From NCBI GenBank assembly GCA_022566515.1, contig JADFIT010000018.1, positions 1 through 35,454 on the forward strand: a DNA stretch of 35,454 nt, written 5' to 3'. Position 1 is the stretch's first letter. Each line of letters begins with the position of its first letter. Position numbers and translations under genes: made by a program. Below are positions 9,758-17,416 of this stretch, one piece after another. Source of the stretch: Gemmatimonadota bacterium. Lineage in GTDB: Bacteria > Gemmatimonadota > Gemmatimonadetes > Gemmatimonadales > GWC2-71-9. The notes under the pieces are model-generated. The model was not told the DNA's origin and ran no database searches. It saw only the letters and a program-made list of their open reading frames with translations.

Positions 9758-10509
9758 AACCGATTGCACTCCCGGCCGAACACGGGAGCTGGGGGCTGGT
9801 CTTGGAGCCGGTGGCGTTGGGGCTTCTGGTCGCGCCGTCGTGGGGTGGGTTGTCGCTGTCCATCGGGGTCGTTGCAGCGTTCCTGATACGCCGTCCGTTC
9901 AAAGTCATTCAGGTTGAATGGCGCCGGACACACTCGAGGAGGGGGCCGATCGCCTGGCGATTCGCGCTGGCCTACGGCGTGGTCGCCCTTGTAGGCATGG
10001 GGGGAGCCGTCGGGCTCGTCGGCCTCGCGCCGATGGCTCCCATAGTCGCGGCTATTCCTTTCATAGTGGTTTTCCTGGTCTACGACCTCACCCAGCAGAG
10101 CCGCAGTTGGCAGGCCGAAATGGCCGGGGCCGCGGCGTTCGCGGCGGTGGCGGCGAGTGTTGCCATGGCAGGCGGGTGGCAGTTCGTTGAGTCCCTGGCG
10201 CTTACAGGAGTCATCGTGGCCCGTGCGATCCCGACTGTTTCCTACGTCCGGGCCCGCATTAGACTCGACCGGGACAAGCCACGAAACGCACCTTTCGTCA
10301 TAGGCGCACACGTGTTCAGTCTACTCTTGATGTTGGCGTTGGTCTTGCTCGAATTGTTGCCCGTGTTGGTGATGGCGGCGTTTCTCGTATTGCTGTTTCG
10401 GGCTGCCGTCGGGCTTTCAGGTTTTCGCCGGCGCGTATCCGTCACCACGATCGGGTTCATGGAGGTGGGATTCGGCGTGCTGACGGTATTGTCCGTTGCC
10501 TTCGGCTGA
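9748..10509 (+). CDS. YwiC-like multi-pass membrane protein
   Basis: GTG start overlapping the purL stop; PAEHGSWGLVLEPVALGLLVAPSW...RRPFKV is characteristic of the YwiC-like family; hydrophobic throughout. Confidence 0.83.
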   Translation: MRLKPIALPAEHGSWGLVLEPVALGLLVAPSWGGLSLSIGVVAAFLIRRPFKVIQVEWRRTHSRRGPIAWRFALAYGVVALVGMGGAVGLVGLAPMAPIVAAIPFIVVFLVYDLTQQSRSWQAEMAGAAAFAAVAASVAMAGGWQFVESLALTGVIVARAIPTVSYVRARIRLDRDKPRNAPFVIGAHVFSLLLMLALVLLELLPVLVMAAFLVLLFRAAVGLSGFRRRVSVTTIGFMEVGFGVLTVLSVAFG

Positions 10510-10589
10510 CTGGTCCAGGGTGGTTGCCGTAGGGTATTCGTAATCTTAGCCTCTCGATCCGGGGCGTAGAGAGCAGTTGCAGGTCCTGT

Positions 10590-12011
10590 TCATTGTTTAT
10601 TTGCCGCTGACTCTGCGATTGCCTCAGCCGAGATCCCGTGCTTATCGAGGCGGTATCGTAGGGTGTCACGGCTCAGACAAAGCAGTTCGCCTGCGCGTGT
10701 TTTGTTACCGCGGGCGCGTTGCACGGCTTGACGGATAAGATCTTTCTCGAGTTCCTCCAAGTTGATGCCTCCAGGCGGCAGGGTGAATCCCGGCTCGAGA
10801 TCAATCGCCCTCGCGCCCGGTTGAAGTTCATCCGGTAGGTGTTCGGGTAAGATCTCTCGACCTTCTTCGAGAATGATGGCCCGCTCCAATACGTTGCGCA
10901 GCTCACGGGCGTTCCCCGGCCACGAATATCGTTCGAGCATGGCCAGGGCATCGCGCGAGATGTCCCTGGTAGGTCGTCTCATGGTCTTGATCATCCGCTC
11001 GAGGAAGTACCTTGCCAAGGGCTCAACATCTTCTGGTCGGTCGCGAAGCGGAGGAATCATCAACGGAATGACGTTTATCCGGTAGAAGAGGTCTCGACGA
11101 AACGATCGGTCACGCACTGCGGCTTCCAAGTCTCGGTTTGTCGCGGTAATGATGCGGACGTCGACGGAGATGTCTTGCAAACCCCCGATTCGCTTGAACG
11201 TCCGGGTCTCGAGGAAGCGCAAGAGTTTGGCCTGGGCTCCTGGAGAAAGGTCACCGATCTCATCGAGGAGCACGGTGCCGCGGTCGGCGAGTTCCAATAG
11301 GCCCTTCTTGCGCTCGCGCGCGTCGGTAAACGCCCCCCGCTCGTGTCCGAACAATTCAGATTCGAGCAGCGTATCCGGAAGTGCCGTGCAGTTGATCTCG
11401 AGAAATGGGAACTCGGCACGGGAGCTGTGCGCATGGATCGCATGCGCTACAACTTCCTTGCCGACGCCACTTTCGCCGCGCACAAGGACAGTCGAGGATT
11501 CGCTTGCTGCCACCTTGCCGACCAAATCGACTACCCGTTGCATCGCGGCGGAACGGCCGACGATTTCTACACCGGAGAACTGCCACCCGGCCTGTCGACG
11601 GAGTCCGGACACCGTGCGTTTCAGAGATCGAGCTTCGAGTCCTTTCGCAAGGGTTGTGAGCAGTACTTCGGGTTTCGGCGGCTTCTCTAGAAAATGGTAT
11701 GCCCCTAGCTTCACGGCCTCCACGGCAGTGTCGATGTCACCATGGGCGCTGAGCATGATGATGGCGACATCCGGATCGGTCTCGATGAATTCCTGGAGAA
11801 GGGTCATGCCGTCTCCGTCGGGGAGCTTGAGGTCGAGGATGACGGCATGCGGAGAATTTTTTGGAAAGTTCGCTCGTGCAGCCGCTACGTCTTCAGCGAG
11901 TGTTACCTCGTAGCCTTCATCCTCCAGAAAGACGTCGAGCCACTTTCGAATGAGATCCTCATCGTCGACAACCAAGACACGATCCTTAGCCACGAGTTGT
12001 TCCCTCCTCAT
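10590..12011 (-). CDS. NtrC-family sigma54-dependent response regulator (receiver, AAA+, Fis HTH)
   Basis: Receiver VLVVDDEDLIRKWL...VILDLKLPDGDG; Walker A GESGVGKE; L1 loop GAFTDA; ELADRGTVLLDEIGDLSPGAQAKLLRFLE; C-terminal Fis-type HTH NKTRAGELLCLSRDTLRYRLDKHGI. Confidence 0.95.
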   Translation of the reverse strand: MRREQLVAKDRVLVVDDEDLIRKWLDVFLEDEGYEVTLAEDVAAARANFPKNSPHAVILDLKLPDGDGMTLLQEFIETDPDVAIIMLSAHGDIDTAVEAVKLGAYHFLEKPPKPEVLLTTLAKGLEARSLKRTVSGLRRQAGWQFSGVEIVGRSAAMQRVVDLVGKVAASESSTVLVRGESGVGKEVVAHAIHAHSSRAEFPFLEINCTALPDTLLESELFGHERGAFTDARERKKGLLELADRGTVLLDEIGDLSPGAQAKLLRFLETRTFKRIGGLQDISVDVRIITATNRDLEAAVRDRSFRRDLFYRINVIPLMIPPLRDRPEDVEPLARYFLERMIKTMRRPTRDISRDALAMLERYSWPGNARELRNVLERAIILEEGREILPEHLPDELQPGARAIDLEPGFTLPPGGINLEELEKDLIRQAVQRARGNKTRAGELLCLSRDTLRYRLDKHGISAEAIAESAANKQ

Positions 12012-13746
12012 CGACAAGCGGTAGGGCGATGACAAAGGACGTTCCACCGCCCGGTGTGCTCTCAGCTCTCAGGGACCCGCCATGTCGCTGCACGATCTGT
12101 TGTGAAATCGACAACCCCAGGCCGGTTCCTTGAGGCTTGGTCGTATAAAACGGCCGGAAGATCTCCGAGCGCAACTCCGGCGGGATCCCGGGTCCGGTAT
12201 CACGGACGTCTATCCACACGTCCGGTGGGTGGCGGCTTACACACACCGTCAGCCGACCGGCCGGCGACATCGCCTCAATGCCGTTCAGTAAGAGGTTCAC
12301 CACTACCTGCACCATCAGCTCGGGGTCGACGCGGACCGATGTCGGAGCCTCAGTCGGTTCGACCTTCAGATCGATCTCAGCAGACTTCGCCGGTGCTTCG
12401 ACGATGCGGGCGGCCTGGTCGACGATACTGTTGGCATCCACCACCAATTCTCGAAGCTCTGGAGGGCGGGCGAACTGCAGCATCCGAGTCGTGGTTGTTT
12501 CCATTCGTTGAAGCTGAACTCGCGCCTCGTCCATCAATGGCAGCGTTGGATCGTCCTTGGGAATTCGACGTCGGGCTAGTTCGAGGGCGCCGATGATGCC
12601 GGTGAGTGGATTTCGTATCTCATGCGCGACGCCACTTGCCAATTCGCCGACACTGGCAAGCTGCTGTGCGCGCTCCATCTCTAGATTGTGCAATCGGTTT
12701 ATTTCTTGACGAGATTGTGTCGAGTCGTGCGCCATCTGCTCAAACGACTCGACCAGTGCATCGACCTCTGCCGAGCCCCGGTGGCCGATGGTACTGTACC
12801 GGCCCGTCTTGCCGAAGTCACGGGCCGCGATGGCCAGTTCCCGTAGTGGGGTGGTGATGAAGCGGGACGCGAGATGGGCGATGACGAAGATGAGCAACAC
12901 GAGAATCCCAGCGGCGAGAGCCGCTTGGTTTCTAAGCCTGGCCAGTGGAGCGAGCGCCACGTGGAGTGGGAGAGACGCCATGAGGAGCCAGTTGGCTTCG
13001 GTCACCGGGGCCGACAGCACGAGGGCGGGCACACCTCCTACCGAAGCCTGTACGACATCAACGGCGTCCCGGCTGACAACCCCTGCTGATGCGCGGAGTT
13101 CCGCTGCGCTGTGCGAGTGGGGAATCAAAATGGGGTCACCTGATCGACTGAATACAGCCAGCTCCACTCCCTCCATGAGATGCAACGGCACATCGAAGAG
13201 CCGGGCGAAATCGCCTTGCCGCACATGCCCTTCGAGCCATAGCCGGCGGCCAGCCTCCGGGACCGGGACGGCCATCAGATAGGCAACGACCCCGCTGTCG
13301 CCACTGTGAACCGCCACTGCTTCGACTGTCCAGTCCGCGGCCGGCGCATCCTGAGGCCAGTGGGGTGTGGCATCGCGGAGCGCGACGTCCGCGATCACGT
13401 CGCCGCTGGCATCGACCAGTCGGAGTCCGTCAAATACCCCATCATCGAGGAGGCTATTCCGCAGTAGATCTGCCACCTCATTCCCCAAAGCCGGGCCGCC
13501 CAACGCCTGGTTCGTGAGTTGGCCGACAATGGTTCTTAGGAGCAGTCGCTGCCTGCGAAGTTCTGTGACGAAATGGCCGGCCTGGCGGCTGCCGACCTCC
13601 CACAGCGCCTGCTCCGCTTGCTCGAGAATCGTCGCGCGGCTTACCGCGTAACCCACTCCCATCGACAAGCCTAGCGGGATCGCTCCGAAGGCGAGAAGCA
13701 GTACCAGCAGTTGCGTGTGGAGGCCGAAGCCTTGTGCCTTGATCAT
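11986..13746 (-). CDS. Membrane sensor histidine kinase (large periplasmic sensor domain, HAMP, HisKA, HATPase)
   Basis: Two TM segments flanking about 230 aa; HAMP-like SRFITTPLRELAIAARDFGKTG; H-box ASGVAHEIRNPLTGIIGALE; N-box VNLLLNGIEAM; GTGLGLSISQQIVQRHGG. Overlaps the response regulator start. Confidence 0.93.
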   Translation of the reverse strand: MIKAQGFGLHTQLLVLLLAFGAIPLGLSMGVGYAVSRATILEQAEQALWEVGSRQAGHFVTELRRQRLLLRTIVGQLTNQALGGPALGNEVADLLRNSLLDDGVFDGLRLVDASGDVIADVALRDATPHWPQDAPAADWTVEAVAVHSGDSGVVAYLMAVPVPEAGRRLWLEGHVRQGDFARLFDVPLHLMEGVELAVFSRSGDPILIPHSHSAAELRASAGVVSRDAVDVVQASVGGVPALVLSAPVTEANWLLMASLPLHVALAPLARLRNQAALAAGILVLLIFVIAHLASRFITTPLRELAIAARDFGKTGRYSTIGHRGSAEVDALVESFEQMAHDSTQSRQEINRLHNLEMERAQQLASVGELASGVAHEIRNPLTGIIGALELARRRIPKDDPTLPLMDEARVQLQRMETTTTRMLQFARPPELRELVVDANSIVDQAARIVEAPAKSAEIDLKVEPTEAPTSVRVDPELMVQVVVNLLLNGIEAMSPAGRLTVCVSRHPPDVWIDVRDTGPGIPPELRSEIFRPFYTTKPQGTGLGLSISQQIVQRHGGSLRAESTPGGGTSFVIALPLVDEEGTTRG

Positions 13747-13763
13747 GGGACTACTCGGCGCAG

Positions 13764-13781
13764 GTGGGGCATTTCCCCCGC
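13764..13781. promoter_or_regulatory. Motif site A of the GTGGGGCATWTSCCCCAC near-palindrome (putative enhancer/UAS)
   Basis: GTGGGGCATTTCCCCCGC, 113 bp upstream (start to start) of the sigma54-like promoter at 13877. Confidence 0.75.
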
Positions 13782-13876
13782 TCCGAGGGCCAATCGACCC
13801 GCCCAATTGGCGCGTGGCTGCAGATCCGGCGATGCATAAATATTTGCCATATCAACACTTGTGTCTTTTGCGCCTC

Positions 13877-13892
13877 CGGCTTGGAAATTGCA
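13877..13892 (+). promoter_or_regulatory. Putative sigma54 (-24/-12) promoter A
   Basis: CGGCTTGGAAATTGCA vs consensus TGGCACGNNNNTTGCA; GG-N10-GC spacing correct; upstream of the Spy/ZraP-like gene. Confidence 0.8.
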
Positions 13893-13996
13893 CCCCTCAC
13901 CGTGTTAGCCGCAAGTCTCGCTCCATCGCAATCGGCGTGGAGCAGCTTGCGAGAAAACCACTGAGCTAGGCGAAAGAAACAAGGAGATACCCGATC

Positions 13997-14572
13997 ATGA
14001 AAACGGTACTAATTGCAACGCTGGCGACGATCACGATCGCCGGCGGGCTCAATGCACAGCAATCTGGCCATTGCCAAGCCGCTCGCGACAGCACGGGCCA
14101 GATGCGATCCGGTGAGATGATGGGCATGATGCAGGGGAACATGATGCACGGAGGCATGATGCAGGGGGATATGATGTCGATGATGCCGGCTTCCGGCGCG
14201 GCCATGCGGGCGATGCTTTTTGCGCCTAAGCACGTCAAGGCGCTCGGCGACAGTCTGAATCTCACGGCCGAGCAGGTTGCTGGACTCGACCAACTCGTGG
14301 AACAGAGCGCGGCGGCCCGCCGCGACCTGATGGCGGCGGGGAAGGCTGCGGCGGAGAAGCTCGCCGAGCTTTTTGACGCCGGGACAGTCGATTCAGGGGC
14401 CGTTCGTGCCACAGCCCTGGATGCCTTTCAGCCTCAAGTGGCGATGCACGCCCAAATGCTGGTGGACGCAGTGGCAGTGCGGCGGATTCTGACGGCGTCG
14501 CAGCGGGATATGGTGGCGGATATGGCGATCCGGTCGCGTTCTGTAGGTCGTTGCGCTAGCGGCACCAGCTAG
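13997..14572 (+). CDS. Met-rich Spy/CpxP/ZraP-like periplasmic metal-stress protein (C-terminus probably aberrant)
   Basis: Signal peptide MKTVLIATLATITIAGGLNAQ; MMGMMQGNMMHGGMMQGDMMSMM; helical body with LTAEQVAGLDQL and LTASQRDMVADM (LTxxQ-type). Last about 15 codons (IRSRSVGRCASGTS) look foreign. Confidence 0.8.
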   Translation: MKTVLIATLATITIAGGLNAQQSGHCQAARDSTGQMRSGEMMGMMQGNMMHGGMMQGDMMSMMPASGAAMRAMLFAPKHVKALGDSLNLTAEQVAGLDQLVEQSAAARRDLMAAGKAAAEKLAELFDAGTVDSGAVRATALDAFQPQVAMHAQMLVDAVAVRRILTASQRDMVADMAIRSRSVGRCASGTS

Positions 14573-14709
14573 TACTCTGGGTAGTAATTGCGGTCACCGT
14601 CGGTTTGTTCCTGTCCGGCATCATGTTGGTGTCGGGTCTGGTAACGTTGATTTTACTTCCCGGCGCCATGCAATTGCTCAAGACTCGACTCTTTGCCCAC
14701 GCCGGCTAG
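14525..14709 (+). pseudogene. Possible remnant of the C-terminus of an MMPL/RND-type transporter
   Basis: VGRCASGTS (Spy frame) followed in another frame by LVLWVVIAVTVGLFLSGIMLVSGLVTLILLPGAMQLLKTRLFAHAG*; restoring one C (AGCTA to AGCCTA) joins them as ...VGRCASGTSLVLWVVIAV..., resembling MMPL C-termini. The following genes (LolA-like, OM barrel) commonly accompany MMPL genes. Confidence 0.45.
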
Positions 14710-14726
14710 AGCATGGGAGGTACACG

Positions 14727-15533
14727 ATGAAACCGAGCCCGGCGTCGTTGATCACCCCGATCGTCGGGTTGTCTCTACTTGCGCGTCCTGTGGTCGCTCA
14801 GGATTTGACGGATGTCGCGGAGATCGTGCAACGCGCCAATTTGGCGTCGTACTATGCGGGTAACGATGGTCGTGCCCGTGTCCGGATGACCATCACCGAC
14901 GCCCGGGGGCGAAACCGGATTCGCCAGTTCACCATCTTGCGTCGCGATCAGAGCGACGGGGGCGATCAGGATTACGCCGTGCTCTTCAGCAGGCCGGCGG
15001 ATGTGCGCAACACGGTCTTTCTGGTGAAGAAACACGTCGGCAGGGACGACGACCGGTGGCTCTATCTTCCCGCCCTGGATCTCGTCAAGCGTATTGCGGC
15101 GGGAGACAAGCGCACGAGTTTTGTGGGATCGCATTTTCTCTACGAGGATGTGTCGGGACGTTCCGTCGATGAGGACGAGCACGAGTTGGTGGAAACCACC
15201 GATGCGTTCTACGTGGTGAAAAACATACCGCGTGATGCGGGTTCTGTGGAGTTTACGTCGTGGACGGCATGGATAGACAAGACGACGTTCCTCCCAATTA
15301 AAATGGAATACATCGACGACGCCGGAGAGGTGTACCGGCGGATCGAAGCACTCGACGTGGCCGAGTTCGACGGCCACCCCACAGTTACCCGTATGCAGGT
15401 GTCAGATTTGCGCTCGGGCGGATACACGATTTCCGAATTTCGCAACGTGCAATACGATCTGGGCATCCCGGAGAGCGTGTTTACCGAGCGAACGCTCCGG
15501 AGTCCCTCACGGAGGTGGTTCTCGGTCAGGTAG
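14727..15533 (+). CDS. Outer-membrane lipoprotein-sorting protein-like (LolA-like fold)
   Basis: Signal peptide; DGRARVRMTITDARGRNRIRQFTILRRD...YLPALDLVKRIAAGDKRTSFVGSHFLYEDVSGRSVDEDEHEL is typical of this family. Confidence 0.85.
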   Translation: MKPSPASLITPIVGLSLLARPVVAQDLTDVAEIVQRANLASYYAGNDGRARVRMTITDARGRNRIRQFTILRRDQSDGGDQDYAVLFSRPADVRNTVFLVKKHVGRDDDRWLYLPALDLVKRIAAGDKRTSFVGSHFLYEDVSGRSVDEDEHELVETTDAFYVVKNIPRDAGSVEFTSWTAWIDKTTFLPIKMEYIDDAGEVYRRIEALDVAEFDGHPTVTRMQVSDLRSGGYTISEFRNVQYDLGIPESVFTERTLRSPSRRWFSVR

Positions 15534-15537
15534 GGTG

Positions 15538-16818
15538 ATGCGACGGGGTCCGCGGCTTCATCTCATCGTATGCGTCCTGGCTACCTCTTTCTGGTCGGTT
15601 CCAAACGCCTTGGCCCAGGAGGGGTGGGACGAGCGTGTGGTCGAGATCCACGGGTTCGTGGAAGCGGCCACTGCTGGCCGGGTCACCAGCGACAGAACCT
15701 AGCTCGACCGCCTGATCCTCGGCGAGGTGCGATTCCGCCTGGATCTCTCTCATTACGGCGATCGATTTGAGCTTGTCTTCAAGGGCGATCTGAGCGCCGA
15801 CGGCGTTAGCCGAGAGATGGACATCGACATCCGGCAAGCCGCGATCACGTTGCACCCGACCGAGTGGCTCGACCTGCGCGCCGGCCGACAAGTGCTCACG
15901 TGGGGAACCGGTGATCTCGTCTTCCTCAATGACTTGTTCCCTAAGGATTTCGTCTCGTTCTTCATCGGGCGTGAAGACGAATTTCTGAAAGCGCCATCGA
16001 ACGCGTTGAAGTTCTCGGTGTATGCCGGACCGATAAATCTAGATGTCGTATGGACGCCCATCTTCGAACCGGATCGTTTCATAACCGGGGAGCGGCTGTC
16101 CTTCTTCGATCCGTCGACAGCGGGACTCGTCAGCGCGACCTCAATGGGGCAACCGCTCGAGTCGTTTCTGCCGCCCAAGAAGTTCTCGAACGGGGAGCTT
16201 GCCGGGCGTATCTTTCGTACCCTGAGCGGCTACGAGTTGAGCTTGTACGGATACGTCGGCTTCACCAAGCAGCCACTGGCATTCGACCTCGCTGCAGACA
16301 TGGCGACGCATTCCGGGCTCAGCGTGTACGGAGCAAGCGCTCGGGGTACCTGGCTTGGCGGTGTCGCGAACCTGGAGGGAGCGTACTATGACTCCGCGGA
16401 CGACGAAGGAACTGACTCAAACGTTCCCCATTCGCAGTTTCGTGGGCTCGCGGGGTACGAGCGTGAGCTGATCGCCAACCTCACCATGGGTCTCCAGTAT
16501 TATCTGGAATGGACCCAGGACTACGACGAGTTGGTTGCGAACTCCGCTACGCCGCAATTCGAGCCGGACGAAATCCGTCACACCGTCACAACCCGGTTTA
16601 CCTACCGGCTTCGTCAGGAAACGCTCATGCTCACCCTGTTTGGGTTCTTCTCGTCCAGCGACGAGGATGGCCATTTGCGACCCTCACTAACGTACAAGCG
16701 GAGCGATGCGGTGACTCTGACTGCGGGGGCGAACATCATGTTCGGCGACGACGTGGCGTTCTCTGGACAGCTGAAGGACAACTCCAACGCCTACCTTCGT
16801 CTGCGGTACAGTTTCTAA
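15538..16818 (+). pseudogene. Outer-membrane beta-barrel protein gene interrupted by one in-frame TAG
   Basis: ATG 15538 gives MRRGPRLHLIVCVLATSFWSVPNALAQEGWDERVVEIHGFVEAATAGRVTSDRT-TAG(15700-15702)-LDRLILGEVRFRLDLSHYGDRFELVFKGDL... in the same frame to the stop at 16818; amphipathic strands and terminal RLRYSF. Confidence 0.8.
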
Positions 16819-16880
16819 GAGAATAGGGATTCCCAGGAACGAGAACCCAGGGTTCCAGTTGCCCTCAAGCGCCGTGAGAC

Positions 16881-16898
16881 GTGGGGCATATCCCCCAC
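16881..16898. promoter_or_regulatory. Motif site B (best palindrome)
   Basis: GTGGGGCATATCCCCCAC; palindromic except one base pair position; 111 bp upstream of the promoter at 16992. Confidence 0.8.
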
Positions 16899-16991
16899 CC
16901 AGTGTGCCTGGTGCCCCGCTCCACTCATTTCTGTTCATCGGTAGCACCACTCAACGCGTTATCTGAAAATGAGTTACGTCGTTGCGCCCTG

Positions 16992-17007
16992 CGGCCTGAC
17001 TAATGCA
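16992..17007 (+). promoter_or_regulatory. Putative sigma54 promoter B
   Basis: CGGCCTGACTAATGCA; GG-N10-GC; upstream of the SHOCT-type ORF and Cu ATPase. Confidence 0.7.
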
Positions 17008-17068
17008 CTAACGCCGCATAACGATAGGATTACCATGGATCGGGGCGCCAAAGAGAGGAGGCTGACCC

Positions 17069-17281
17069 ATGGGGTATTGGACGCACGATTTCGGGATGCT
17101 CTACTGGTGGGCTGGTATCGCCGCCGCATCCTTGGTGATATTCTGGTTCTTCGCCCGTTTTACGCCAGTGCCCGCACAGGATGAGAGTGCGGAAGAACTA
17201 CTGAGACGGAGCTTCGCCGCCGGTGAAATCGACGAGACGGAATTCTACGAGCGTTTGTCAGTGCTGCGGGGCAGCGAGTGA
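17069..17281 (+). CDS. Small membrane protein with SHOCT-like C-terminus
   Basis: One TM (LYWWAGIAAASLVIFWFFARF) then AEELLRRSFAAGEIDETEFYERLSVLRG; AGAGGAGG Shine-Dalgarno just upstream. Confidence 0.75.
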   Translation: MGYWTHDFGMLYWWAGIAAASLVIFWFFARFTPVPAQDESAEELLRRSFAAGEIDETEFYERLSVLRGSE

Positions 17282-17416
17282 TCCCCAGCCGATCGGAAAC
17301 AGGGATGAGTCTCCTGAATGCCATCCGCTGCCGCGGGCCTGTAGAGTCGACATTATGCCTGGGTGGAGGCCGTGACTCCACCTCTAGAGGTTTAAGAATC
17401 AACAGGGAGAACTTGC

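Noticed and set aside
13819-13833. Plus-strand TGGCGCGTGGCTGCA as a sigma54 promoter
   Set aside because: GG to GC spacing is one base too short; the element at 13877 fits exactly.
13831-13850. Minus-strand TGGCAAATATTTATGC as a sigma54 promoter for the kinase operon
   Set aside because: GG and GC are separated by N11, one base more than the strict N10, and there is no enhancer motif at the expected distance for that direction.
16969-17184. 71-aa ORF overlapping the SHOCT-type gene
   Set aside because: Different frame from the ORF with good Shine-Dalgarno and recognisable TM/SHOCT features; spans the predicted promoter and start site.
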